In this document: positions 50,249-60,058 of the stretch, one piece after another
Numbering within the stretch: the first letter of the stretch is position 1
Layout: each line of letters begins with the position of its first letter
NCBI RefSeq assembly: GCF_902833045.1
Contig: NZ_CADFDU010000001.1
Coordinates: 434,001 to 498,000 of the forward strand
Direction: 5' to 3'
From: Burkholderia sp. BCC0322
Lineage (GTDB): Bacteria; Pseudomonadota; Gammaproteobacteria; Burkholderiales; Burkholderiaceae
Length of the DNA stretch: 64,000 nucleotides
The notes under the pieces: model-generated
The model's database searches: none
Told to the model about the DNA's origin: nothing
Seen by the model: only the letters and a program-made list of their open reading frames with translations
Made by a program: the position numbers and the translations under genes

Positions 50249-51663
50249 GAGGCCTCCTGGTCGGATCGCGGCCGATCGTGTGCGATGCCGGCCGTTTCGT
50301 GTATCGGGTGTGTCCCTCGGCGGGCCGGTGTGGCGCCAGCGGAGGCGGATGCGGCTGCGGCCGCGCTTGCGCTTCGCGGCAGGCCGAACAGCGTGCGCAG
50401 GTACGGCGTCAGGAAGCGGCCGTGTGGGTCCATCCGTTCGCGCAATGCGAGGAAATCGTCCCAGTGCGGATAGCACGCCGCCAGCTCGGCGGCTTTCATC
50501 GCATGCACCTTGCCCCAGTGCGGCCGCCCGCCGTGATTGCGGCAGATCGCCTGCACGCCCGAGAAGTACGCGTCGAACGGCATCCCGCGATACTGGTGCG
50601 CCGAGATGCGCACGCTGTCGCGCCCGTAGTCGGGACTCAGCCAGATGTCGTCACCGCGCACCCAGCGGTATTCGATCGGGAACATCAGCGGGAAGCTGCG
50701 GCGTGCGATGAACGCGCGGATTTCGCGCAACGCGTCGGCGCCGCGTTCGGCCGGCACCGACCATTCCATTTCGTTGAAGCGCACGCGGCGCACCGTCGAC
50801 AACATCGCGTAGCTCGCATCCACGTGCCGGCCGGCCGACACGGTCGATGCGCACAGCCGGCTCAGCGCCGGGCATAGCGACGGCACGCGTTTGCCGAGCC
50901 CGCACAGCGCGCCGAACACCGTGTTCTCGAGGAACGATTCCGATGCGCGGCTCGCCCAGTGCACCGGGTCGGCCGGCTCGTCGGTCATGTCCCATGCCTT
51001 GGTCAGCACGCTGTCCGTATGCGGGAACCAGTAGAACTCGAACGAGCGATGCTTCGCGATCAGCGCGTCCGCTTGCGCGAGGCAGTCGTCGAGCCGCATG
51101 CCGCCGCGCTCGAGGCGCAGCCTGAACGCGGGCACGAGGCGCAGGCCGATCTCGGTCAGCACGCCGAGCGCGCCGAGCCCGATCCGGCCGCCGGCGAACA
51201 GGTCGGGATGCGTATCGGCGCTCGCGCGGATCTCGCTGCCGTCCGCGCACATGAAGGTCAGGCTGTCGATTTGCGTCGACAGGTTGCCGAGCGTGATGCC
51301 GGTGCCGTGCGTGCCGGTGCTGGTCGCGCCGGCGATCGACTGCACGTTGATGTCGCCGAGGTTCTCCATCGCGAGGCCGTGCGCGGCGAGCGCCGGGCCC
51401 AGCGCCCGCAGCCGCGTGCCTGCATGCACGCGCGCGACGCGCCGGTCGCGGTCGACGTCGATCACGCCCTGCATCGCGTCGAGCGACAGGATCACGTCGT
51501 CGGTCTGTAGGAGCGGCGAGAACGAATGACCGGCGCCGGCCGCGCGCACGGTGGCGCCGGCTGCCGCCGCGTCGCGCAGCAGCGCCGCGAGCCCGGCGTG
51601 CGACGCAGGCGTCGACACGGTTGCATCAGGACTGCAGACATATCCCGACCAGTTGCGCCACAT
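50245..51663 (-). CDS. FAD-dependent sugar-lactone oxidase (D-arabinono-1,4-lactone oxidase family)
   Basis: 472 aa. The FAD domain (VRAAGAGHSFSPLLQTDDVI, NLGDINVQSIAGATSTGTHG) is of the vanillyl-alcohol-oxidase type and the C-terminal ALO domain has RPHWGKVHAMKAAELAACYP. It oxidises a sugar lactone or sugar alcohol with oxygen as acceptor. The last ~45 residues are an Ala/Arg-rich extension beyond the usual end. It overlaps the MFS start and follows the PLP-enzyme gene on the same strand. Confidence 0.88.
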   Translation of the reverse strand: MWRNWSGYVCSPDATVSTPASHAGLAALLRDAAAAGATVRAAGAGHSFSPLLQTDDVILSLDAMQGVIDVDRDRRVARVHAGTRLRALGPALAAHGLAMENLGDINVQSIAGATSTGTHGTGITLGNLSTQIDSLTFMCADGSEIRASADTHPDLFAGGRIGLGALGVLTEIGLRLVPAFRLRLERGGMRLDDCLAQADALIAKHRSFEFYWFPHTDSVLTKAWDMTDEPADPVHWASRASESFLENTVFGALCGLGKRVPSLCPALSRLCASTVSAGRHVDASYAMLSTVRRVRFNEMEWSVPAERGADALREIRAFIARRSFPLMFPIEYRWVRGDDIWLSPDYGRDSVRISAHQYRGMPFDAYFSGVQAICRNHGGRPHWGKVHAMKAAELAACYPHWDDFLALRERMDPHGRFLTPYLRTLFGLPRSASAAAAASASAGATPARRGTHPIHETAGIAHDRPRSDQEAS

Positions 51664-51736
51664 GGCATTGTCTCCGTGGTTGTCGCTTGAATGGGGTTAA
51701 CGGGTTGACCGGTTGGAACGACGCGCAGCGCGCCCG

Positions 51737-52963
51737 CTAGAAAAAACTCTTGCCTTCGCCGCGATAGGTGGGCGCCTCGCCGACCACACGGCCGCCGCGG
51801 ATCAGCAGCAGCGTGTTGAAGCGCTCGCACAGTTCGCCGGCCTTCGCGTGGCGAAACAGGATCGGGTCGCCGATCACCGGTGCGACGCCGCGCGGCACGC
51901 GCACGGGCGTCTGCACCTCGCCCGCGCCTTCGTTGTCGATCAGCGTGCAGCCGGCCGGCAGCCACGGCCGCGGCAGGCGGCTCTTGCCGGCCGGGCCCGA
52001 CGCGATATAGCCGCCGCCCGAACAGGTCACGATGCCCGGCCGCGGAATCCGCACGACCGGCAGCGCGAAGCCGGCGGCCGGCTGCGCATGAAACGCCGCG
52101 TAGTGATCGAACAGCGCCGGCGCGTAGAGGCCGGAGCCGGCCGCGAGTTCGGTGACCGATGCGTCGCCGAGCGTGCTTTCGAAGCTGCCGGTGCCGCCGC
52201 CGTTCACGAAGCGCAATGGGCGGCCCGCCGCCGCAAGCGCCTGCACGGCCGCCTGGCGGCGTGCGTTGATCTCGCGCGCCGAGCGACGCTTCAGGTGGCG
52301 CACCAGCGCTTTGCGCGCGCCGTTGCCCGGCGCCGTGTCGGCCAGGCCGGCGATCTGTCCTTCGTAGCCCATCAGCCCGTCGAGCCGCACGTGCTGCCGC
52401 TCGCCGACCCGGTTCGCGAGCGCGAGTACGCCGGCCACGTCGCGCACCGGCGAGCGGTACATGCCGAAGTACAGGCCCGGATACGCGGACGACATGTCGA
52501 GATCGATCGCGAGCGGGATCGTCACGCGTTCCTCTTCCGCGATGCGGTCGATCGCGTCGACCTGCGCGGCGTCGTCGACCATCAGCGTGATCGAGCGGCC
52601 GCGCCTGAGCTGCGTGGCCACCGCGCGCAGGTCGTCGGGCTCGACGGTCGGATACGCGACGACGATGTCGTCGAAGCCGCCGTCCGCGAGCCACGCGGCT
52701 TCCGCGGCCGAGTAGCACAACAGCCCCTGCATGAACGGGCCGGCGGCGAGCACCGCGCCGATCAGTTCGCGCGAGCGCACCGACTTCGTCGCGAGCCGGA
52801 TCGGCAGGCCGCGTGCGCGGCGCTTCAGGTCGGCGAGGTTCGCGTCGAGGCAGTCGAGGTCGACGAATGCGGCAGGCAGCCGGCGGCCCGCGAGCGCGTC
52901 GCGATAGGTCGGATAGTCGTGGACGGCGGCGGGCGCGCGATGCGGAAGGTCTGCACGGCTCAT
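51737..52963 (-). CDS. PLP-dependent D-amino-acid lyase/deaminase (alanine racemase-N, D-threonine aldolase-like)
   Basis: 408 aa. AAFVDLDCLDANLADLKRRA and the PLP-lysine region LPIRLATKSVRSRELIGAVL are the barrel start of the alanine-racemase-N family. VIGDPILFRHAKAGELCERF is the metal-binding H-x-C motif of the D-serine dehydratase/D-threonine aldolase type (HAKAGELC). It cleaves or deaminates a D-3-hydroxyamino acid. First gene of the leftward operon with the lactone oxidase and MFS genes. Confidence 0.88.
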   Translation of the reverse strand: MSRADLPHRAPAAVHDYPTYRDALAGRRLPAAFVDLDCLDANLADLKRRARGLPIRLATKSVRSRELIGAVLAAGPFMQGLLCYSAAEAAWLADGGFDDIVVAYPTVEPDDLRAVATQLRRGRSITLMVDDAAQVDAIDRIAEEERVTIPLAIDLDMSSAYPGLYFGMYRSPVRDVAGVLALANRVGERQHVRLDGLMGYEGQIAGLADTAPGNGARKALVRHLKRRSAREINARRQAAVQALAAAGRPLRFVNGGGTGSFESTLGDASVTELAAGSGLYAPALFDHYAAFHAQPAAGFALPVVRIPRPGIVTCSGGGYIASGPAGKSRLPRPWLPAGCTLIDNEGAGEVQTPVRVPRGVAPVIGDPILFRHAKAGELCERFNTLLLIRGGRVVGEAPTYRGEGKSFF

Positions 52964-53393
52964 GGAACGGGCTCGACTGGGTGGGGGGTGTGTCGCGCCG
53001 ACCGTTCGGCGCGTGTCGGAAACCAGCATAGGGCGCGCCAAAATCACGACCAAGCGCTCAGCGGGTCGTTCGACGGGTCTTTTCCGGCCATTCGTATCGG
53101 CCACGCCGATGCAGGGCCCTCGCGCTGCGCGCGGCTGGATCGCCGCTTGCTTGGCGTCGCGGCACACATCGCGCGTGTTGGCCCGAACCACCGCCGGGCG
53201 GGCGTGGCGCGCGACATTGGGCGCCTGGCCGTGCGACAACGAAATGCGTTTCAAACGTGTTGCCGGAGGTGGCCAACGCGACCGGGTTTAGTGCCTGCGT
53301 TCTAGCGCCGCTTTTGACTGCATGCCGGATTCGACCTAGAACCTACTCGCGGATGCACCGGCGAAGAACGGCATGACGTGACGAGGAGGCGAC
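52964..53393. other. Divergent intergenic region
   Basis: 430 bp between the leftward PLP-enzyme operon and the rightward chaperone-like/esterase pair. No gene, strong palindrome or terminator is visible. GAGGAGG lies immediately before the next start. Confidence 0.5.
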
Positions 53394-54113
53394 GTGAAGA
53401 AGAACAGGGCACTCTGGCGGCGCACGGGCGCGATCGCGGCGATCGGCGTGGCCGTCGTTGCAGTCTGGCGATATGAAGCGACGACACCGGCGCAAGCCGC
53501 GTCATCCGGCACACCGGCTGCGACGGCGAGCGTGGCGCCAGGCGCGGCCGAATCGTTCGGCACCGGCGCCGGCGCCGCGACGCGCGGCCCCGAGGAACGG
53601 CGGCTCGACGTCGATGCCCTGCGTCGCAGCCTGGCAGGGCGGCCCGATGCGGATGCCGAAGTGAAGCGCATCGTCGCATTCGCGCGCTTTCGCGACGAGG
53701 TCGCCGCGTACGGCGATCGCCGCAACAGCATGCCGCAAGCGGAGCGCGCCGCACTCGCGCGCCGGATTCTCGACGAACTGCCCGACCATGTCGCGCGCAA
53801 CGAGATCGTGCCCGTGCAGGCCGAAGCGCTGAGCGCGGCGCTGCTCACCGATACCGAAGCCGATCCCGCGACACGCAGCGCGGCGATCCGGTCGATGCGT
53901 GCGCAATGGGACGCCTATGCGCAGCAGACGCTCGGCCCGTCGCCGGCGCAGGACCCGCGCTATCTTTCGTACGAACAGCAGAGCCGCGACGTCGTCCGGC
54001 AGGTTCAGGCGAGCATTCCCGATCCCGACCAGCAGCAAGCCGTCATCGCGCAGCGCCTGCAGGCGTTGCGTGTCCAGCTGTTCGACGGCGCTTCACCGTC
54101 CGGCGTGCACTGA
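53394..54113 (+). CDS. Membrane-anchored helical protein, lipase-chaperone-like
   Basis: 239 aa, GTG start with GAGGAGG upstream. One N-terminal transmembrane helix (residues 10-26, TGAIAAIGVAVVAVWRY), then an Ala/Thr/Pro-rich linker to about 60, then a long alpha-helical, charged domain (RRLDVDALRRSLAGRPDADA, AYAQQTLGPSPAQDPRYLSY, QQAVIAQRLQALRVQLFDG). This layout is that of lipase-specific foldases (Lif). It lies 66 bp upstream of a secreted hydrolase on the same strand, so a dedicated folding helper is a reasonable inference, although sequence identity to Lif is not evident. Confidence 0.65.
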   Translation: MKKNRALWRRTGAIAAIGVAVVAVWRYEATTPAQAASSGTPAATASVAPGAAESFGTGAGAATRGPEERRLDVDALRRSLAGRPDADAEVKRIVAFARFRDEVAAYGDRRNSMPQAERAALARRILDELPDHVARNEIVPVQAEALSAALLTDTEADPATRSAAIRSMRAQWDAYAQQTLGPSPAQDPRYLSYEQQSRDVVRQVQASIPDPDQQQAVIAQRLQALRVQLFDGASPSGVH

Positions 54114-54179
54114 GCGCCGAATCCGCGACGCCGGGACGGCGCCCGGCGGCCGCGTCATGTCCATCGACAAGGAGGGGAG

Positions 54180-55556
54180 ATGTCCACAGCACGATGCCTG
54201 CTGCGCGCGGCCGTTGCCGCGCTGCTCGGTTGCGCGGCACTGAACGGCCAGGCGGCCGATACGACGATGCCGGATCCGTCGATTCCTTATTATTCGTGGT
54301 ACGAAGTGACGTTGCCAGAAAGCACCGGTGCATCGTGCGGCAACGGCACGCCGATGCGCTTCTACATCAATCGCGCGCAGTCGGACAACCTGCTGTACAT
54401 GATGGAGCCGGGCGGCGCGTGCTGGGACTACGGCACCTGCACGCAGACATCGACCGGCGCCGAGGCCGGCCTCGGCGGTTTCAACCCGGACGGCATCCCG
54501 CACAACTACATGAACGGCACGGCGAACGAGAGCCTGCTGTCGTCGTTCCTGTCGCCGCTGCTCACGCGGATGGATCTCGCGCACATTCTCGTCGGCGAAC
54601 CGAAGGTCGAGACGCAGCAGTGGACACAGGTTTTCGTGCCCTATTGCACCGGAGATATCCACATGGGCAGCGCCGTGCGCAACTACACGTCGCCGAGCGG
54701 CGACTGGCGGTTGCAGCACTACAGCGGGTTGAAGAACATCCAGGCCGTCGCGCAGTGGCTGACGTCGCACGGCTTCGGCAAGCCGAACCGGCTGCTCGTG
54801 TACGGGATGAGCGCGGGCGGCTACGGCACGCTCGCGAACTACGCGACGCTGCGCAACACGCTGCAGCCGCAGGCGCATAGTTCGCTGCTCGACGACGCCG
54901 GCACCGTGTTCAACACGCCGTTCGATGCGGACGCGGCCACGCATCCGTCGGTCGGCCTGTACGACCGGGTGCGCACCGAGTGGGGGATGACGGGCCCCGA
55001 CGGGATGATCACCGTGAACAGCCGGCTGACCCGCCATTTCGATCCGGGCAACATGGGGAGCGCGTATGCGGCGCTGTCGGCGACATTCCCGCACGACCGC
55101 TTCGGCTTCTCGAGCTACCGGCGCGACAAGATCATCGCCGCGTATCACTATCGCGCGTTCGTGCCGGCCGTGATCGCGGCGCCCGACGACGCGACGAAGG
55201 ATGCGCTGTCGCTCGCGATGTTCGACCAGGAGCTGGACGGGCTGAAGCAGACGCTGAACCCGCTGCCGAACTTCGGTTACTTCATGCCGTGGGCGCGCAA
55301 CGACTTCATCGACAACCACCAGGTGACGGCGGTCAGCTTTACCGGGTCGGGGATCCACGAGAACGGCATCGACGCGGATATCGGTACGTTCGTCGACAAC
55401 CTGCTGAACCAGCAGGACCCGGCCGATACGCCGGTAATGAAGGCGTTCCGCACGCAGCAGTGGTCGGACTTCACGTTCTCGACGTTTCTTGCGTGGATCG
55501 ACAGCATCTTCAACCTGACCGGCGAAGCGGGGCCGATCTCGGGGCACCGGGCGTGA
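54180..55556 (+). CDS. Secreted pectinacetylesterase-like serine hydrolase
   Basis: 458 aa. The signal peptide ends near GQAADT. MEPGGACWDYGTC is the oxyanion region, VPYCTGDIHMGS precedes the nucleophile elbow VYGMSAGGYGT (Ser in GMSAGG), LLDDAGTVF carries an Asp and ISGHRA the end. These are the landmarks of the pectinacetylesterase/notum family. An AAGGAGG site precedes the ATG at 54180. It is exported, possibly folded by the helper encoded upstream, and deacetylates or cleaves an extracellular polymer; the substrate is unknown. Confidence 0.85.
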   Translation: MSTARCLLRAAVAALLGCAALNGQAADTTMPDPSIPYYSWYEVTLPESTGASCGNGTPMRFYINRAQSDNLLYMMEPGGACWDYGTCTQTSTGAEAGLGGFNPDGIPHNYMNGTANESLLSSFLSPLLTRMDLAHILVGEPKVETQQWTQVFVPYCTGDIHMGSAVRNYTSPSGDWRLQHYSGLKNIQAVAQWLTSHGFGKPNRLLVYGMSAGGYGTLANYATLRNTLQPQAHSSLLDDAGTVFNTPFDADAATHPSVGLYDRVRTEWGMTGPDGMITVNSRLTRHFDPGNMGSAYAALSATFPHDRFGFSSYRRDKIIAAYHYRAFVPAVIAAPDDATKDALSLAMFDQELDGLKQTLNPLPNFGYFMPWARNDFIDNHQVTAVSFTGSGIHENGIDADIGTFVDNLLNQQDPADTPVMKAFRTQQWSDFTFSTFLAWIDSIFNLTGEAGPISGHRA

Positions 55557-55626
55557 CGCGGGACGCTTGAGCAAGCGACGGCGGCCCGCGTGCCGCCGTT
55601 CCGTTCGGCCGGAGGCGCGTGCGCGT

Positions 55627-56754
55627 TCAGAACGGCTCGTCGTCGAACCGGGACGAAGCGGGTCGGCGCTTCATGTCCTTCAGCCAGTCCCGGACCTTTT
55701 CCGGGTCGTCGAATGCGTGCAGCGCCACGGTCAGGTCGTGGTTGCTGCGCTGCATGCCGGCGATGTCGCGCGTGAGCATGCGCATCACGGTGTCGGGCGC
55801 GACCTTGACCGACGGCGCGATCCCGTAAGTCCGCCGGAAGCCGGTTTCGACGTGCTGGATCTCCTGATCCAGCTCGCGGAGCTGCTCCTCGAGAATGCCG
55901 TTGTAGCGTGTCAGCCGGTCTTCGCTCAGGCCGTCGATTGCGCGCCGGTCGATCTGTTCGATTTCCAGCTGCAGTTCCAGCAGTTGCAGGAGATTGCCCT
56001 TCGCATACGCGTGGTTGACCCGCTGCATCAGCACGGTCTTGCGCGCCTGCTCTTGCGGATCGGTCTCGCGATCGGGATGGAGCGCGCTCGCGAGCTTGCG
56101 ATAGACCTCGCGGATCGACTTGCTCGATTCGGCCTGCTCGGCTTCGCGCTTCGCCGCTGCTGCCGATTGCCGGGGCGCTTTCTTGCGTTTCGCGCGCTGC
56201 GCCTCGCGGGCCTCGTGGGCGGCCATGTCACGCCTGAACTGCTCGTCGAGTTCGGCCTGCATGCGCTCGGCGAGTTCGTCGGGCGACAGCGTGTCGAGAT
56301 CGTCTGCCGGTGCAACGCCGGGCATCGGCTCCGGTTCCGGCTTCGCCGGTGCGCGATCGACCGGCGCGGTGGCATCGTCTCCGGATGCGCTGTGCCGGTC
56401 ATGGATGATTTTCACCTGCGCGTCATCGCTCACGTCGAGCAGGTCGCGCGCCATCCCGGCGATCAGTTCGGAAAGGGTGCGTTGCTCGGCCTTGCTCAAT
56501 CCTTTTTGCAGGAATGCGTCGTCGAGCAGATTGAGCAAGCGGATCCGCAATGCGGTCGACGCCTGCTCGAGCGGCAGCAGGCCGTCGACGAATTTCTTCT
56601 GGAAGGCCGGCATGACGGCTTCCCACGCGCCGAGACGCTCGCGCCGCCGCTCGATTTGCTTGACGAGCGTATTGAACGTTTTCTGGGCGTTCGACAGGCT
56701 GGCTGTCTGATGGCCGGGTGCGATGACGACCGCGGCACCGCGACGTGCGGTCAT
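55627..56754 (-). CDS. J-domain protein
   Basis: 375 aa. The N-terminal 200 residues are helical (SNAQKTFNTLVKQIERRRER ... EQRTLSELIAGMARDLLDVS), followed by a charged Lys/Arg/Ala coiled coil. The J-domain is in SIREVYRKLASALHPDRETD with the essential HPD triad near residue 230 and NHAYAKGNLLQLLELQ. It would deliver a client to DnaK. Compared with DnaJ it lacks the Gly/Phe and zinc regions. The start was set at the ATG 56754 because the residues before it are shadow-like. Confidence 0.85.
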   Translation of the reverse strand: MTARRGAAVVIAPGHQTASLSNAQKTFNTLVKQIERRRERLGAWEAVMPAFQKKFVDGLLPLEQASTALRIRLLNLLDDAFLQKGLSKAEQRTLSELIAGMARDLLDVSDDAQVKIIHDRHSASGDDATAPVDRAPAKPEPEPMPGVAPADDLDTLSPDELAERMQAELDEQFRRDMAAHEAREAQRAKRKKAPRQSAAAAKREAEQAESSKSIREVYRKLASALHPDRETDPQEQARKTVLMQRVNHAYAKGNLLQLLELQLEIEQIDRRAIDGLSEDRLTRYNGILEEQLRELDQEIQHVETGFRRTYGIAPSVKVAPDTVMRMLTRDIAGMQRSNHDLTVALHAFDDPEKVRDWLKDMKRRPASSRFDDEPF

Positions 56755-56862
56755 GTTGAATGTCCTCCGGCCGCGGCGGGAGGCGCAGCAGGCCGGTATT
56801 TTAGCCGGATGGGCCGCGGGAGGCACGCCAGGGCGTGCTTCCCCGACGCGACCGGCGGCGCG

Positions 56863-57186
56863 TTACTGCTTCACCGCGGCCACGGCCGGCGCGCTCGACT
56901 CCGTAACGGGTACGCCGTTCGACCCATAGGCCGTTTCGGCATGCTTGCGTTCGGCGAGGCGCTTGGCGGCCAGGCGCTCCTGCGCGGCGACGATGTCGCC
57001 CGGATAGTTCTCGTCATCGGCGGCGATCGGGTCGTAGCCGACCGATTCGAGGTCGAACAGCTCCTGGCGTACCTGGGCGCGCGTGAGCGTCGAGTGCGAC
57101 GACTGCGCGTACGACACGGCCGGTGCGGCGAGGAGAACGGTGGCGGTAGCGGCGACGGTGGCGATGGTGACGATGATGGATTTCAC
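56863..57186 (-). CDS. DUF4148 secreted protein
   Basis: 107 aa. The signal peptide ends SYAQSS. LTRAQVRQELFDLESVGYDP, NYPGDIVAAQERLAAKR and the AETAYGSN end are the DUF4148 pattern, a family abundant in Burkholderia and Ralstonia whose role is unknown. Monocistronic. Confidence 0.9.
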   Translation of the reverse strand: MKSIIVTIATVAATATVLLAAPAVSYAQSSHSTLTRAQVRQELFDLESVGYDPIAADDENYPGDIVAAQERLAAKRLAERKHAETAYGSNGVPVTESSAPAVAAVKQ

Positions 57187-57339
57187 GATTTCCTCAGACG
57201 GTTTCGTTACGGTCCTGCACGCATTCGCTTGGCTGAACCGACGAGACGAGTTTAGGAACCCGGACCGCCCGGATAAATGGAGAATCCGTGACTGCAGTGT
57301 TTCAGAACGAGCAAGAGTGGGCAGCGCGGTGCCGTTGCA

Positions 57340-59724
57340 TCAGTCGCCAAACAACTGCCCCTGCCCGGAAATCACGCGTTCGAAATCGTCGCGCAGGAAC
57401 GGCAGGATCGCGTCCGCGACGGGCTGCAGCTGGCGGCTCAGGTAGAACGCGTAGTCGATCGGCGAGCGGATGGTTTCGAGCGGCTCGGGGCCAGCCGTCG
57501 TCATCACGTAGCTGATCCAGCCGCCGCGCTGATACTGCAGCGGCCGGCCCTGTGCCTGGTTGAACTCGTCGGCGATCCGCGCCGCGCGCACGTGCGGCGG
57601 CACGTTGCGCTCGTATTCGCGCAGCGGCCGGCGCACGCGCTTGCGGTAGACGAGCTGGTCGTCGAATTCGCCGGCCAGCGTGCGCCGCACGGTGTCGCGG
57701 ATGAAATCCTGGTACGGCTCGCGGTTGAACACGCGCCGGTACAACTCGCGCTGGAACTGCTGCGCGAGCGGTGTCCAGTCGGTGCGCACCGTTTCGAGCC
57801 CCTTGAAGACGAGATCCTCGCCGCCGCCGGCCGCTGCCGCGAGACCTGCGTAGCGCTTCTTGCTGCCCTCCTCCGCGCCGCGCACGGTCGGCATCAGGAA
57901 GCGGCGGTAGTGCCGCTCGTATTGCAGCTCCAGCGCGCTCTCGAGCCCGAAGTGGTCGCGCAGGTGCGTCTGCCACCAGCGGTTCACGTGCTCGACGAGT
58001 GCGCGGCCCTTGGCGCCGGCTGCGTCGTCGTCGTGCGCGCGGCCGAGCCACACGAACGTCGAATCGGTATCGCCATAGATCACTTCGTAGCCCTGCGCTT
58101 CGATCAGCTCGCGCGTGCGGTGCATGATCTCGTGCCCGCGCATCGTGATCGACGACGCGAGGCGTGGGTCGAAGAAGCGGCAGCCCGTCGAGCCGAGCAC
58201 GCCGTAGAACGAGTTCATGATGATCTTCAGCGCCTGCGACAGCGGTGCGTTGCGCTGTCGTTTCGCATCGTCGCGGCCTTCCCACACGCGGCGCACGATA
58301 TCGGGCAGGCAGTGCGCGGTGCGCGAGAAGCGCGCGCCGAGAAAGCCGGGCACCGATGCATCGTCGCCGGGGTTCGCGAGCCCTTCGATCAGCCCGACCG
58401 GATCGATCAGGAACGTGCGGATGATCGACGGATAGAGGCTCTTGTAGTCGAACACGAGCACCGAGTCGTACAGCCCGGGGCGCGAATCCATCACGAAGCC
58501 GCCGGGGCTGTTCTGCCCCGTCACGTCGCCGAGGTTCGGCGCGACATAGCCGAGCCGGTGCATGCGCGGCAGGTACAGGTGCGTGAAGGCCGCGACCGAC
58601 CCGCCGGTGCGATCGGCCGCGAGGCCCGTCACGCTCGCGCGTTCGAGCGCGAAGGACAGCAGGTCGGCCTTGTCGAAGATGCGCGTGACGAGCTCGCAGT
58701 CCTTCAGGTTATAGCGCGCAAGCGCCGGCTTGTCGTGATCGAAGCGGCGCTGGATCTCGTCCATCCGCTGGTACGGGTTGTCGATCGACTTGCCTTCGCC
58801 GAGCAGGGCCTGCGACACGTATTCGAGGCTGAACGACGGGAACGTCCACGTCGCGGATTTCAGCATGTCGATGCCGTCGAGGATCAGCCGGCCGGCCGCA
58901 CCCGCGAAGAAGTGGTCGGGCTGCTGGCCGTGCGCGCGCCAGTCGAGCACGCTGCCGCCGCGCCCGAGCTTCAGCGGCACGCCGTATTGCTCCGCGTGTG
59001 CGTGCAGGATGCGCAGGTCGAACTGTACGAGGTTCCAGCCGATCACCGCGTCGGGATCGTGTTCGTCGAACCATTCGTTGAGCCGCGCGAGCATCGCGGG
59101 CCGGCTGTCGCAGTAGTCGAGGCGGAAGTCGATCGCGCCCGCTTCGTCACCGTCGCCCCCGTTCGGCGGGCCGAGCATGTAGACCTGCCGTTGCCCGCAG
59201 CCTTCGAGCGCGATCGAATACAGCTCGCCGTGAACGCTGGTTTCGATGTCGAGCGATACGCAGCGCAGCGCCGGGCGATAGCCGGTCGCGGCTTTCAGTT
59301 CGGCGTCGGTCAGTGTGCCGTTGCGGCCGGGCTGGCCGCGAAACTGCACGCATGCCGTGATGAAGCGCTCCATCGCGTAGCGGTCGGGCGGCTGCACGTC
59401 GGCTTCGTAGACGTCGACGCCGGCTGCCGCGAGGCGCTTCTGCAGCCCGGACAGGTGGCGATAACGCTTGCAATAGAGGCCGACGACCGGGCGCTGCCGG
59501 AAGTCGCGCAGCGCGAGCGGGCGCAACTCGGCCTCGCGCTCGCCGGCCAGCGCGCGTTCGGCGAGCGTCTGCTGTTCAGCCGGAATGAACGCGACGGCTT
59601 CCTGCGGGCGCAACCGCACGCGGCGCGGACCGTGTCCGGTTGCCAGCCAGAACTCGATCTCGATGCCGGACGCGGTGTCCCGCCAGTGGCGGGTGAGGAT
59701 GAAACCCTGCTCGAACTCCGTCAA
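57340..59724 (-). CDS. polB: DNA polymerase II (family B)
   Basis: 794 aa, close to E. coli Pol II. The exonuclease domain has Exo I CVSLDIETS (about 156-163), IGWNLVQFDLRIL and ARYNLKDC. Polymerase motifs are VFDYKSLYPSIIRTF, KIIMNSFYGVLGSTG and IYGDTDSTFVWLG with the catalytic Asp pair. The C-terminus ends GQGQLFGD, a clamp-binding motif equivalent to the QLGLF of E. coli Pol II. The start codon is TTG at 59724. It copies past lesions and restarts replication. Unlike in E. coli I see no LexA-type CTG-N10-CAG box upstream. Confidence 0.95.
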   Translation of the reverse strand: MTEFEQGFILTRHWRDTASGIEIEFWLATGHGPRRVRLRPQEAVAFIPAEQQTLAERALAGEREAELRPLALRDFRQRPVVGLYCKRYRHLSGLQKRLAAAGVDVYEADVQPPDRYAMERFITACVQFRGQPGRNGTLTDAELKAATGYRPALRCVSLDIETSVHGELYSIALEGCGQRQVYMLGPPNGGDGDEAGAIDFRLDYCDSRPAMLARLNEWFDEHDPDAVIGWNLVQFDLRILHAHAEQYGVPLKLGRGGSVLDWRAHGQQPDHFFAGAAGRLILDGIDMLKSATWTFPSFSLEYVSQALLGEGKSIDNPYQRMDEIQRRFDHDKPALARYNLKDCELVTRIFDKADLLSFALERASVTGLAADRTGGSVAAFTHLYLPRMHRLGYVAPNLGDVTGQNSPGGFVMDSRPGLYDSVLVFDYKSLYPSIIRTFLIDPVGLIEGLANPGDDASVPGFLGARFSRTAHCLPDIVRRVWEGRDDAKRQRNAPLSQALKIIMNSFYGVLGSTGCRFFDPRLASSITMRGHEIMHRTRELIEAQGYEVIYGDTDSTFVWLGRAHDDDAAGAKGRALVEHVNRWWQTHLRDHFGLESALELQYERHYRRFLMPTVRGAEEGSKKRYAGLAAAAGGGEDLVFKGLETVRTDWTPLAQQFQRELYRRVFNREPYQDFIRDTVRRTLAGEFDDQLVYRKRVRRPLREYERNVPPHVRAARIADEFNQAQGRPLQYQRGGWISYVMTTAGPEPLETIRSPIDYAFYLSRQLQPVADAILPFLRDDFERVISGQGQLFGD

Positions 59725-60058
59725 AACGCTTGCCCGTCGTGGATGCCCAGGCGGCGGATTTTAGCGCTTGAATGGAGGTCGTGCCGGCGGCGGCGTGTGT
59801 GGCAACAGGTGGCAGGAAGCCATTGAGCGAGGCACGATCTTGTGCGGGCCGGACAGCGCCCCGATTTCTCGAAGCGCTTGACGGCAGGTCCGACCGTTCG
59901 CGGGCAGGCGAATGAGGATGCCGTTTCGCATCTGACCCGGGCTGTGCCGACGAAAAGATGAATCGACCGCCGGGCGATATCCACGCCACGCTATGGACGA
60001 GAGGACATGGCGATAACGGTTGAAACGGAAGGTCAGGCGCGCGACGGCAAGAAGGGGA
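59725..60058. other. Intergenic region between polB and a LysR gene
   Basis: 334 bp without a trusted gene; the frames open here are Arg/Pro-rich and lack ribosome sites. No recognisable operator or SOS box was seen. Confidence 0.45.

Noticed and set aside
47630-50473. Very long plus-strand frame of about 950 codons
   Set aside because: It is antisense to the porin, MFS and FAD-oxidase genes and is Arg/Ala/His-rich, the usual shadow in GC-rich DNA.
57592-59826. Plus-strand frame of about 740 codons
   Set aside because: Antisense to polB, with shadow composition and no recognisable domain.
59725-59900. LexA/SOS box upstream of polB
   Set aside because: I looked for CTG-N10-CAG and found no convincing match.
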